DNA of 16,218 nucleotides from DASRQZ01 sp964571275 (GTDB lineage: Bacteria; Myxococcota_A; Polyangia; Fen-1088). Positions 1 to 7,464 of the stretch are shown here, in pieces. Positions within the stretch are counted from its first letter, which is position 1. Every line of letters begins with the position of its first letter. The stretch is taken from NCBI GenBank assembly GCA_964571275.1, contig CAZNCQ010000161.1, positions 1-16,218 of the forward strand, written 5' to 3'. Below the pieces are notes generated by a model. The model was not told the DNA's origin and searched no databases. It saw nothing but the letters and a program-made list of their open reading frames with translations. A program made the position numbers and the translations under genes.

Positions 1-2
1 TG

Positions 3-284
3 CCGCACCTCCCGATCATGATCACCGCGATGGTGCTGGCGGTGATCGTGATGCTCATCTTCGCCGACGCGGTCAGCGGTTTCATCACTCGCCACCCGAG
101 CATGAAGGTGCTGGCGCTGTCGTTCTTGCTGCTCATCGGCGTTCTGCTGGTCGCCGACTCGTTCGACCGGCACATCAACAAAGGGTACGTCTACTTCGCG
201 ATGGCCTTCTCATTTGCCGTCGAGATGATCAATATGCGGGTACGCAAACGCTCCCGTCGCAAAATCAATACCGACAAATCATGA
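3..284 (+). CDS. TerC-family integral membrane protein, C-terminal part (5' end outside window)
   Basis: The reading frame is open to the window edge, so only the last ~93 codons are seen; the ATG at 18 is internal. The visible part holds two hydrophobic segments joined by the TerC-type stretch 'FITRHPSMKVLALSFLLLIG' and then 'INKGYVYFAMAFSFAVEMIN', followed by a basic tail (RVRKRSRRK). This matches the C-terminal end of TerC/Alx-type multi-pass inner-membrane proteins, which are linked to metal ion (notably manganese) homeostasis and tellurite resistance. The family call rests on this recognisable C-terminal pattern; the catalytic or metal-site aspartates earlier in the protein cannot be checked. 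The stop overlaps the start of the next gene by 4 bp (ATGA), suggesting translational coupling. Confidence 0.85.
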   Translation, partial: PHLPIMITAMVLAVIVMLIFADAVSGFITRHPSMKVLALSFLLLIGVLLVADSFDRHINKGYVYFAMAFSFAVEMINMRVRKRSRRKINTDKS

Positions 285-802
285 AAAAACTATTTGGTCT
301 CACGTTCCTGTTCTTGGTCGCCGGTCTGCTCTTCGCTTCGCCCGCAAGAGCACAACCTCTAGGAAACGGGGCGGGAAGATTCGGCGCCCCGGGCTCGATC
401 GCGATCAGCGGCGAGCTCGAGGGGCATCTGCACAGCGGCTGGGAGCTGCACCTGCAACCGGCCTTCGACTACTTCATCGCGACCAACATTTCGGTCGGTG
501 GTCTCATCGGATTCACGCACGACTCGGGAAATCCAGCGAGAAACGCCTTCGACATCGGCGTGCGTGCCGGCTACAACCTCGCCATCAGCGAGCCAGTGTC
601 GTTCTGGCCCACCGCGGGCATCTTCATCCACCGGGAGTTCGGAACCGGCGGGTCGACGTCGGCGTCGCTGAACATCTTCGCGCCGTTTCTCTTCCATCTG
701 GTGCCGCACCTGTTCGTGGGCCTGGGTCCCGACTTCGAGCTCCCCCTCAACGGCGGCAGCACCGGCTACGGCGTGAAGACCACCGTCGGCGGCTGGTTCT
801 GA
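281..802 (+). CDS. Small outer-membrane beta-barrel protein with signal peptide
   Basis: A 173-residue secreted protein. Residues 1-24 are a standard Sec signal peptide (KK, a hydrophobic core, then SPARA before Q25). The mature ~149 residues alternate polar and hydrophobic positions with many Gly and aromatic residues, for example 'LQPAFDYFIATNISVGGLIG' and 'FDIGVRAGYNLA', and end in Trp-Phe, as expected for a BAM-inserted barrel of about eight strands. The start ATG overlaps the TerC stop (ATGA) and has no Shine-Dalgarno sequence of its own, so it is probably translated by coupling with the upstream gene. The first codons are A/T-rich compared with the rest. The function is not recognisable; a role in envelope metal handling with TerC is only a guess from the overlap. 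The 3' end lies 3 bp from the stop of the convergent helicase gene. Confidence 0.8.
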   Translation: MKKLFGLTFLFLVAGLLFASPARAQPLGNGAGRFGAPGSIAISGELEGHLHSGWELHLQPAFDYFIATNISVGGLIGFTHDSGNPARNAFDIGVRAGYNLAISEPVSFWPTAGIFIHREFGTGGSTSASLNIFAPFLFHLVPHLFVGLGPDFELPLNGGSTGYGVKTTVGGWF

Positions 803-805
803 CAG

Positions 806-3097
806 TCAGTCGCGCAACCGCTGCGCGAGGCCCGAGCAGCGCAACGAGATCTCCGCGTTGCGCACCGCCATGCCCAGCGCCTTGCGCGAGCCGACCAGCA
901 CCACCAGGCGCTTGCCGCGCGTGACCGCGGTGTAGAGCAGGTTGCGCTGCAACATCATGTAGTGCTGCGTGTGCACGGGGATGACCACGGCGGCGTACTC
1001 CGAGCCCTGCGATTTGTGCACGGTGGCCGCGTAGGCGAGCGTGAGCTCGTCGATCTCGTCGAGGCCGTATTCGATGTCGCGGTCGTCGAAGCGCACGCGC
1101 AGCAGCTGCGACGCTGCGTCGGCCTCGACGACGCGGCCGATGTCGCCGTTCCAGACCTCCTTGTCGTAGTCGTTGCGGATCTGCATCACCTTGTCGCCGG
1201 CGCGGAAGGTGCGCGCGCCGCGCGTGAGCGAGGCGCCCGCGGGCGCGTTCGCCGACAGCGCCTCCTGCAGCAGCAAGTTGATGTTGCCCGCGCCCAGGTC
1301 ACCCCGGTGCATCGGCGAGAGCACCTGGATCTCCAGGGGATCGAGACCGTAGCGGCGTGGCAGCCGCACGCTGACCAGATCGCGGATCACGATCGCGGCG
1401 CGTGCCGGGTCGTCCTCTTCGATGAAGAAGAAGTCGCGCGTGTCGGCGGCGGACGCCGTGCTGGCGCCGGCGCCCGGCGGCGCCGCGCCGAAGTCGGGCA
1501 TCTCGCCCTCGTGGATGCGGTGCGCGTTGAGCACGATCAGGCTCTGCGCCGCCTGGCGGAAGATCTCGGTCAGGCGCACCACCGGCACGGCGCCGGACGC
1601 GATCACGTCGCGCAGCACCGTGCCCGGCCCGACCGACGGCAGCTGGTCGACGTCGCCCACCAGGCACAGCCGCGCCGACGACGGCAGCGCCGCCACCAGA
1701 TCCGCCGCCAGCCGCACGTCGAGCATCGACGCTTCATCGACGACCAGCAGGTCGACCTCGAGCGGGCGATCGGCGCAGCGGCCGAAGCGGCCCTCGGCGG
1801 GCCGCCACTCCAGCAGCCGGTGCAGCGTCGAGGCCGGCGCGCCGGTCGCCTCCGACAGGCGCTTGGCTGCGCGCCCGGTCGGCGCCGCAAGCGCGACGCG
1901 CAACCCCTTGCGCGTCAAGATCGACACGACGCCGCGCACGATCGTCGTCTTGCCGACGCCGGGGCCGCCGGTGATCACCACGACCTTGCCGCCCAGCGCG
2001 CGCCGCACCGCCTCGGCCTGCTGGTTCGCCAGCGAGATACGCGCTTCCTGCTCGTACCAGGCGAGCGCGCGATCGAGGTCGATCTTCACCGGCGGCGGCG
2101 GGGCCGCGAGCAGCCGGCGCAACCCGGCCGCCGCCGCGACCTCGGCCTGATACAGGCCGGTCTCGTAGATCGCGGCGCCGCCGTCGAGCGTCGACGTCGA
2201 GATGCGCGCGTCGATCGCCGCCTCGCCGGCGCGCGCCAGGCCGTCGATCGCCGCGTCCGCCATCGCCTCGGTGACGCCGAGCAGGGCGGCCGACTCGCGC
2301 GTGAGCCGCTGTCGCGGCACGAAGACATCGCCCTTGCCGGCCGCCTCCTCCAGCACGTGGCGGACGCCCGCGGCGATGCGCACCGGTGACTCCTTCTCGA
2401 TGCCCAGCGCCGCCGCGAGCTTGTCGGCCGACAGGAAGCCGATGCCCCAGACGTCGAACGCCAGCCGATACGGGTTCTCGCGCACGCGCGCGATCGCGGC
2501 CAGGCCGTAGCGCTTGTAGATGCGCGCCGCGAACGCCGGCGACACGCCGTAGCCCTGCAAGAACACCATCACCTTGCGCACCTCGCGCTGGCTGGCCCAC
2601 GCCTCGCGGATCGATCGGGCGCGCGCCGGGCCGATGCCGCTGACCTCGCTGATGCGTGCAGGGTCGCGGTCGAGCACCTCGAGCGTGGTGATGCCGAACC
2701 GCTCGACGATGCGCGAGGCGAACTCGGGCCCGATGCCCTTGATCAGCCCCGAGCCGAGATAGCGGCGAATGCCGTCGAGCGTCGCGGGGGCGACCTCGGT
2801 GTAGCTCGACAGCCGCAGCTGCGCGCCGAAGCGCACCGTGTTCTCGAAGTAGCCGACGACGCGCAGCGACGCGCCGACCGGCACGCCGGGCAGGCTGCCG
2901 ACGATGGTGAGCACCTCACCGCCCGCGCTCGGCTTGAGACGCGCCACCGTGAAGTCGCCTTCACCGCCGGTGAAGACGATACGCTCGACCGTGCCCTCGA
3001 CGGTCTCCTCGCGCCCGCGGTCGCGGGCGTTCGCGGAGCGCGGGCGGTCGAACAGATCCACGCCGATCAATGGAGCATGAAGGCGGGCCCGCAGCAA
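806..3097 (-). CDS. recD2: RecD2-type ATP-dependent 5'-3' DNA helicase
   Basis: A 763-residue superfamily 1B helicase, close to the usual 715-800 residues of RecD2. In order: an N-terminal beta domain starting at 'ETVEGTVERIVF'; two helix-hairpin-helix repeats ('GLIKGIGPEFASRI', 'VSGIGPARARSIREAW'); the Walker A motif GGPGVGKTT with Lys383; motif Ia APTGRAAKRL; Walker B 'LLVVDEASMLD'; 'GDVDQLPSVGPG'; 'LTEIFRQ'; and the C-terminal 'AATVHKSQGSEY' and 'LLYTAVTRGK' motifs. RecD2 enzymes act outside RecBCD in replication-fork and repair processes. An Ala/Gly/Ser-rich insertion sits after 'HEGEMPDFG'. The start is uncertain: the frame begins with TTG at 3097, with other candidates at TTG 3070 and GTG 3061, none with a good Shine-Dalgarno; the conserved domain begins near residue 30. 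The ATG at 3078 is out of frame. Confidence 0.95.
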   Translation of the reverse strand: MLRARLHAPLIGVDLFDRPRSANARDRGREETVEGTVERIVFTGGEGDFTVARLKPSAGGEVLTIVGSLPGVPVGASLRVVGYFENTVRFGAQLRLSSYTEVAPATLDGIRRYLGSGLIKGIGPEFASRIVERFGITTLEVLDRDPARISEVSGIGPARARSIREAWASQREVRKVMVFLQGYGVSPAFAARIYKRYGLAAIARVRENPYRLAFDVWGIGFLSADKLAAALGIEKESPVRIAAGVRHVLEEAAGKGDVFVPRQRLTRESAALLGVTEAMADAAIDGLARAGEAAIDARISTSTLDGGAAIYETGLYQAEVAAAAGLRRLLAAPPPPVKIDLDRALAWYEQEARISLANQQAEAVRRALGGKVVVITGGPGVGKTTIVRGVVSILTRKGLRVALAAPTGRAAKRLSEATGAPASTLHRLLEWRPAEGRFGRCADRPLEVDLLVVDEASMLDVRLAADLVAALPSSARLCLVGDVDQLPSVGPGTVLRDVIASGAVPVVRLTEIFRQAAQSLIVLNAHRIHEGEMPDFGAAPPGAGASTASAADTRDFFFIEEDDPARAAIVIRDLVSVRLPRRYGLDPLEIQVLSPMHRGDLGAGNINLLLQEALSANAPAGASLTRGARTFRAGDKVMQIRNDYDKEVWNGDIGRVVEADAASQLLRVRFDDRDIEYGLDEIDELTLAYAATVHKSQGSEYAAVVIPVHTQHYMMLQRNLLYTAVTRGKRLVVLVGSRKALGMAVRNAEISLRCSGLAQRLRD

Positions 3098-3129
3098 CGC
3101 CGCCGGCTGGCTCGGGCGTGACGCCGCGT

Positions 3130-3159
3130 TTGACGAGCGCCGGCCCCGGTTACTAGGAT
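3130..3159 (+). promoter_or_regulatory. Predicted sigma70-type promoter of the 3166 gene, near-leaderless
   Basis: TTGACG (3130-3135), an 18-bp spacer and TAGGAT (3154-3159). The expected transcription start falls about 7 nt downstream, on or next to the ATG at 3166, so the transcript may lack a leader. No Shine-Dalgarno sequence is present, which fits. It lies in the 68-bp gap between the divergent helicase and small-protein genes. This was read by eye and has no experimental support. Confidence 0.5.
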
Positions 3160-3165
3160 GCGCGC

Positions 3166-3495
3166 ATGAGATTTCCTAAATTGACGTTCTCATCGCTGGT
3201 TTTGCCGGTCTTTTTGCTCATCGCCGGCGCGGGCTCGATCGCGCGCGCGGAATCAACGCCGGACGCGCCGCGGCTGGCGCTGGCGAACGATCCGGCCGCT
3301 GCTCGTCCGGCGATGGTCGATGCGCCGGCCACGTCGCGCCCGAGCGATGAGCCGGCGCCGGCTCAGCCGGAGTCACAGCGCTCGTCGTGGTGGGTGTGGG
3401 CGGTGATCGCGGCCGGCGTCGTCGGCGTGGCGACGCTGGTCGTGGCGTCGTCCGGGAAAGACCCGGCCTGCCCGTCAGATCGCGTTTGTCACTAG
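3166..3495 (+). CDS. Small secreted protein with C-terminal transmembrane helix, unknown function
   Basis: A 109-residue protein. Residues 1-28 form a signal peptide ending 'AGSIARAES'. An Ala/Pro-rich, probably disordered stretch follows to about residue 70. Next comes a Trp-rich hydrophobic helix 'WWVWAVIAAGVVGVATLVVA' and a short tail 'SSGKDPACPSDRVCH' with two cysteines. I do not recognise a family with enzymatic function. The layout of signal peptide, Pro/Ala linker and C-terminal helix is one I associate with myxobacterial envelope proteins, often the last part of larger PEGA- or TPR-type proteins; here it stands alone. The reading frame has normal G+C-rich codon usage and a plausible promoter immediately upstream. 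It converges on the pectate lyase gene, with both stops inside one inverted repeat. Confidence 0.65.
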   Translation: MRFPKLTFSSLVLPVFLLIAGAGSIARAESTPDAPRLALANDPAAARPAMVDAPATSRPSDEPAPAQPESQRSSWWVWAVIAAGVVGVATLVVASSGKDPACPSDRVCH

Positions 3496-3530
3496 GAACC
3501 CGTACGAGCGACGGGCAAGGACTCCTAGTG
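3490..3530. terminator. Shared inverted repeat between convergent stop codons, candidate bidirectional terminator
   Basis: Outer arms CACTAGGA (3490-3497) and TCCTAGTG (3523-3530) are perfect 8-bp complements. Inside them CCCGT (3499-3503) pairs with ACGGG (3511-3515) around a 7-nt loop. Each outer arm contains the TAG stop of one gene: 3493-3495 for the small protein and 3525-3527 (reverse strand) for the pectate lyase. There is no T-run on either side, so it is not a classical intrinsic terminator; it may end transcription or protect the 3' ends on both strands. Confidence 0.45.
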
Positions 3531-4712
3531 CGGGCCCGCCCCCGCCATGACCGCGGCCTGCACCGTCGACGCGTCGTCGGGGGTGTAGGGATAGGGCGGC
3601 GTGAACACACCCGTGCCCTTGTTCGCCGTCGCCGCCGCGGTGCCGCTGAAGACGTTGTTGCGCTGGAGCGCGATGGTCGCGGCGTTCGAGTAGTTGGTGG
3701 TGTCCATCGTGTCCTTCACGTTGGAGAAGGCGTTGTTCTCGACGAGAACGTTCGAGTTGACGGCCGCAGCCACGCAGTAGTTGTCGCCGCTCGACGTCCA
3801 GAGGTTGTTGAAGATGTGGTTCTGGCCGAAGCGCACGCGCGGCTGGCGCTCGACGACGTGGTCGGCCCACCAGTCGTGGTGCCAGGTAATGCGCAGGTGC
3901 CCGGTGTCGCCGGTCGCGGCGTCGTCGGCGCCGACCAGGTTCGAGAAGTGGTGCACCTCGCCGGTGTAGCCAGCCACGCGCGACGTCGAGTAGTGGAACT
4001 TGGTCCACGAGATCGTGACGCAGTCGCTGGCGTCGGTGACGTCGAGGTTGCCGTCGGAGCCGTCGGACACGTCGAGGTGATCGATCCAGATGTGGTGTGA
4101 CGAGCCGTTGACGGTGATCGCGTCGGCGCCGTCCTGGCAGTCGCCGTTCGACGGCACGTCGGAGCAGTTCAACCCGACGACCGTGAAGTTCTGTAGGATC
4201 ACGTTCGACGAATGGTCGAGCGAGATGTGGCCGGTGATCTTCGCGCCGGGCGCGCCGATGATGGTCTTGTTCGAGCCGACGGTCAGCGTCCCGCTGAGGC
4301 TGCCCGAGAACTGAATCACCTTCGCCGCCGTTCCTGCGGCGGCGGAATTGAGCGCGCCGAGGGTGGTCACCGCCGTCGCGGTCGTGGTGCCGCCGCCGGT
4401 CGTCGTCGTCACGCTGGCGACGGTGCAGCCCTGCGCCGCCCAGCCGACGAGCGGGTCGCTGGTATTGGCGCCGCCCGCGCCGCCGGCGCCGCCCGTGCCG
4501 GTGACGCCGCCCACCCCGGTCATGCCGCCGACCCCGGTCTTGCCCCCCGCCCCGGTCATCCCGGCGGTTCCCACCTGTCCCGCCGCCCCGCTCGCCCCCC
4601 CCGATCCGCTAGCCCCGGCTTCGCCGCCGCCCTCGCCGCCGCCACCGCAGGCGGCCAGCGCCAGGCCAAGAACACACGACGGGACGAAAAGCTTCGCGGA
4701 ACGTGGTGTCAT
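3525..4712 (-). CDS. Pectate lyase (polysaccharide lyase family 1), surface lipoprotein
   Basis: A 395-residue secreted enzyme predicted to cleave polygalacturonate by beta-elimination. Residues 1-22 are a lipoprotein signal peptide with lipobox Leu-Ala-Ala-Cys22. Residues 23-82 are a Gly/Ala/Thr-rich linker. A right-handed beta-helix domain follows. It contains the family marks 'WIDH', the calcium-site stretch 'SDGNLDVTDASDCVTISW' and 'RQPRVRFGQNHIFNNLW' (Arg289, Arg292, Arg294), where the catalytic arginine of PL1 enzymes lies. The length is normal for PL1 plus the linker. The start ATG at 4712 is supported by the lipoprotein signal and by GGAGG 9 nt upstream. The gene stands alone, convergent with the 3166 gene and divergent from the penicillin-binding protein. 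No sugar-uptake or regulatory genes are nearby. Substrate (pectin versus another polygalacturonate) is inferred from the family. Confidence 0.9.
   Translation of the reverse strand: MTPRSAKLFVPSCVLGLALAACGGGGEGGGEAGASGSGGASGAAGQVGTAGMTGAGGKTGVGGMTGVGGVTGTGGAGGAGGANTSDPLVGWAAQGCTVASVTTTTGGGTTTATAVTTLGALNSAAAGTAAKVIQFSGSLSGTLTVGSNKTIIGAPGAKITGHISLDHSSNVILQNFTVVGLNCSDVPSNGDCQDGADAITVNGSSHHIWIDHLDVSDGSDGNLDVTDASDCVTISWTKFHYSTSRVAGYTGEVHHFSNLVGADDAATGDTGHLRITWHHDWWADHVVERQPRVRFGQNHIFNNLWTSSGDNYCVAAAVNSNVLVENNAFSNVKDTMDTTNYSNAATIALQRNNVFSGTAAATANKGTGVFTPPYPYTPDDASTVQAAVMAGAGPH
4467..4646 (-). repeat. Gly-rich linker-coding repeat in the pectate lyase gene
   Basis: This encodes residues 23-82, built from degenerate 'TGxGGM/V' hexads ('MTGAGGKTGVGGMTGVGGVT'), giving an 18-bp periodicity at the DNA level. 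It separates the lipid anchor from the enzyme domain. The same type of linker with the same 'MTGSGG' hexads occurs in the lipoprotein at 10002-11027. Confidence 0.75.
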
Positions 4713-4893
4713 TCAGGAAAACCTCCGGTGATTGATTCAGTTCCCGGCCGCGACGGCCTTGGCACGCGCGCCCAGTGCGATGCCAGGACTTCCAAGTCAG
4801 TGTCCCGAGACCCTGCCTGCGGCTCTCGACGTCGCGGTACCAGTTAGCTAAAAAGACGATGTTAGAGTGTCGCTGCCGTCCCCCGGCCCGCCC
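4713..4893. promoter_or_regulatory. Divergent intergenic region, pectate lyase / penicillin-binding protein
   Basis: The longest gene-free stretch, about 180 bp. It must hold the promoters of both divergent genes. Towards the right, TAGAGT (4863-4868) is a -10-like box 25 nt before the ATG at 4894, but I see no good -35. On the lyase side I find the Shine-Dalgarno but no convincing -35/-10 pair. No operator palindrome or sigma54 -24/-12 pair with correct spacing is visible. Confidence 0.4.
4722..4726 (-). promoter_or_regulatory. Strong ribosome binding site of the pectate lyase gene
   Basis: On the reverse strand GGAGG ends 9 nt before the ATG at 4712. It is one of only two strong Shine-Dalgarno sequences in the window and fixes this start. 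Confidence 0.7.
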
Positions 4894-7449
4894 ATGATCA
4901 AAGTGGAAAATCCCTCCGACGGAGGGTTCTGGTACTGGCTGGGGAAGTTCTATGCTTTCGGCGCGGTGTGCGTCGCCGGGCTGCTGTGCGTCGCAGGTGG
5001 GATCACCTATCTCTACTTTGCGCGCACGTTGCCCAACCTTCCCGACCTGGCGACCTATCACCAGACGGCGGCGACGACGACGATCATCCGCGCCTGGGAC
5101 GGCACACCGCTGGCCGAGCTCGCGAATCAGCGGCGCGAGATCCTGCCCTATGAACGCTTTCCCCCCGCGCTCATCAAAGCCTTCATCGCCGCCGAGGACC
5201 GCCGCTTCTTCGAGCACGGCGGCATCGACTATCGCGGCATCGCGCGCGCGCTGGGCGCGAACCTGCGCGCCGGCGAGGTGGCGCAGGGCGGCTCGACCAT
5301 CACCCAGCAGGTCGCGAAGTCGTTCCTGTCGACGGAGCGCACGTTCGAACGCAAGATCCGCGAGGCGATCCTCGCGCGCCGGCTGGAGAAGCGCTACAGC
5401 AAGCGCGACATCCTCACGCTCTACCTCAATCAGATCTTCCTCGGCCACGGCGTCTACGGCGTGGCGGCGGCGGCGCGGCGCTACTTCGACAAGTCGATCG
5501 ACGAGATCGACCTCGGCGAGATGGCGATGCTGGCCGGGCTGGCGCGCGCACCGTCGCGCTTCTCGCCGCTGACCAGCATCGAGCGCGCGCGGGCGCGGCG
5601 CGATCAGGTGCTGTCGGCGATGGTCGCCGCCGGCTACCTGACCGACAAGGAGGCAAACCCGTGGCGGGCGCGCCCGGTCGTCGTGCGCGAGCGGCCCGAC
5701 TTCTTCCGCAACATCTCGCCGCACTTCGCCGAGCACGTGCGCCGCGACATCGCGAGCCGCTATGGCGAGAAGGCCCTCTGGGAAGGCGGCCTCGAGATCG
5801 AGACGACGCTGGTCCCGTGGATCGACGTCTCGGCGCAAGAGAATGTCGATTTCTCGCTGCGCAAGCTCGACAAGCGCCAGGGCTGGCGTGGCCCGGTCGC
5901 GCACCTCTCCGGCGGCGCCGCGGCCGCGTTCATCCGGCGCGCCGACGCGCACTACGGCGCCGAGCCGCCCGCCGAGGGCAAGCTCTACCTGGGCATCGTC
6001 GAGTCGACGTCGAAGACGGGCGCGCGCGTGCGCATCGGCAAGGGCAGCTACTGGATGCCGCCGCAGGGGATGAACTGGGCGTTCCCCTATAGCGCCACCA
6101 ACTTCGCCAACGGACGCCCGCTGGATTCGACCATCGGCGTGGTCAGCCCCGGCGACGTCGTCTGGGTCAAGAACGCGCATCGGTCGCGGCTGCGGCGCTG
6201 GGCGGACTGGACGTACGACGCGAAGAGCGAAGTGCAGTGGATGCCCGCCTTCGACGAACGGAGCCCGCAGGGCGCGCGTCCCAAGACCGTGGAGCTGTCG
6301 CTGGAGCAGACGCCGCGGGTCGAGGGATCGATCTTCAGCTACGACCATCACTCGGGCTACGTCGTCGCGATGGTCGGCGGCGAGGACTACGATCGCTCGC
6401 AGTTCAACCGCGTCGTGCAGGCCTGCCGCCAGCCCGGGTCCGCGTACAAGCCGATGTACTATTCGCTGGCGCTCGACCGCGGGTACGGCTTCACGTCGCT
6501 GCTGAACGACGTCCCGCGCGCCGAGGTCGATCCGATCACCGGCGAGATCTGGACGCCGACCAACCTCAACAACACGATCGAGTACCAGGTCACGCTCGAG
6601 TACGCGCTCATCTGGTCGAAGAACGTGCCCGCGGTTCAGCTGTTCAAGCTGGTCGGTGGGCACGAGGTCGAGGCGTGGGCGCGCCGCCTGGGTATCACGA
6701 CGAAGATCATCCCCGACCAGGCGCTGGCGCTGGGCGCGTCGTGCTCGCGCGCCGACGAGATGACGCGCGCGTTCTCGGCGTTCGCGCGCAACGGCGTGCT
6801 GGTCGACCCGGTGTACATTCGCCGCGTGCGCGATCGCAACGGTGTCGTGCTCGAGGACAACACGTCGCTCGGCGATGCCGAGGGGCCGGCCGACGACCGG
6901 CTGGACCGCATCGTCTCGCTCGCCGGCAAGCGGCCGAAGCCGGTGATCGCGCCGCGCACGGCTTGGCTGACGTCGACGCTGCTGCGCCACGTGGTCACGC
7001 GCGGCCACGCGCCGGCGATCCGCGCCACCGGGCTGCCGGCCGCGGGCAAGACCGGCACGTCGAGCGCGACCATGGACACCTGGTTCATCGGCTACACCTC
7101 GCGCTGGATGACCACGACCTGGATGGGCGATGACCTGCGCAAGCGGCCGCTCGGGCAAAAGGACGCGGCCTTCATGCTGACCGTGCCGATGTTCGCGCGC
7201 TACATGATGGAGGTGACCGCGGGCCAGCCGCTGCAGGACATCCCCTGGGAGCGGCCGGCGGGCGTCAAGACCAACGACACCGGCGGCAAGCTGCGCACGA
7301 CCGCCGACGAGGTCCTGGCCGATACCCAGGCGCCGCCCCCGCGACCGGCCGCGGGGACGCCAGCCCCGAGCAAGGCGCCGAGAAGCCCGCCACCCGCCGC
7401 GGCGCCGCCACCGGCGGCGTCCGGCAAGAAGCCGACGCCGCCGCGCTGA
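4894..7449 (+). CDS. mrcA: Class A penicillin-binding protein (PBP1A type), bifunctional glycosyltransferase/transpeptidase
   Basis: About 851 residues from the ATG at 4894. A short cytoplasmic N-terminus precedes one membrane anchor ('AVCVAGLLCVAGGITYLYFA'). The GT51 glycosyltransferase domain polymerises lipid II: catalytic Glu101 in 'AEDRRFFEHGG', 'QGGSTITQQVAKS', and 'KIREAILARRLEKRYSKRD'. A PBP1A-type OB-like insert follows ('GVVSPGDVVWVKNA'). The transpeptidase domain crosslinks peptides: SxxK at Ser516 in 'PGSAYKP', SxN at Ser575 ('WSKN'), and KTG at Lys719 ('GKTGTSS'). It ends in a Pro/Ala-rich tail of about 50 residues. All catalytic motifs are intact. The frame also offers GTG at 4867, nine codons upstream, but that codon overlaps the -10-like box TAGAGT and the nine codons add nothing conserved, so ATG is preferred. 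It ends 15 bp from a convergent gene. Confidence 0.95.
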   Translation: MIKVENPSDGGFWYWLGKFYAFGAVCVAGLLCVAGGITYLYFARTLPNLPDLATYHQTAATTTIIRAWDGTPLAELANQRREILPYERFPPALIKAFIAAEDRRFFEHGGIDYRGIARALGANLRAGEVAQGGSTITQQVAKSFLSTERTFERKIREAILARRLEKRYSKRDILTLYLNQIFLGHGVYGVAAAARRYFDKSIDEIDLGEMAMLAGLARAPSRFSPLTSIERARARRDQVLSAMVAAGYLTDKEANPWRARPVVVRERPDFFRNISPHFAEHVRRDIASRYGEKALWEGGLEIETTLVPWIDVSAQENVDFSLRKLDKRQGWRGPVAHLSGGAAAAFIRRADAHYGAEPPAEGKLYLGIVESTSKTGARVRIGKGSYWMPPQGMNWAFPYSATNFANGRPLDSTIGVVSPGDVVWVKNAHRSRLRRWADWTYDAKSEVQWMPAFDERSPQGARPKTVELSLEQTPRVEGSIFSYDHHSGYVVAMVGGEDYDRSQFNRVVQACRQPGSAYKPMYYSLALDRGYGFTSLLNDVPRAEVDPITGEIWTPTNLNNTIEYQVTLEYALIWSKNVPAVQLFKLVGGHEVEAWARRLGITTKIIPDQALALGASCSRADEMTRAFSAFARNGVLVDPVYIRRVRDRNGVVLEDNTSLGDAEGPADDRLDRIVSLAGKRPKPVIAPRTAWLTSTLLRHVVTRGHAPAIRATGLPAAGKTGTSSATMDTWFIGYTSRWMTTTWMGDDLRKRPLGQKDAAFMLTVPMFARYMMEVTAGQPLQDIPWERPAGVKTNDTGGKLRTTADEVLADTQAPPPRPAAGTPAPSKAPRSPPPAAAPPPAASGKKPTPPR

Positions 7450-7464
7450 ACAGCGGCGCTGCGC

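Noticed and set aside
962..2389. 475-codon plus-strand frame inside the helicase gene
   Set aside because: It is antisense to RecD2, whose seven helicase motifs are intact; the plus-strand product is low-complexity Arg/Val/Asp.
4758..4790. Possible sigma54 promoter (TTGGCACG ... TGC)
   Set aside because: The spacing between GG and GC is 14 nt instead of 10, so it does not fit a -24/-12 promoter on either strand.
4609..7158. 849-codon open frame on the minus strand
   Set aside because: It is antisense to the penicillin-binding protein and its product is Arg/Asp/Ala-rich with no motif; G+C-rich third positions on the real strand suppress stops opposite it.
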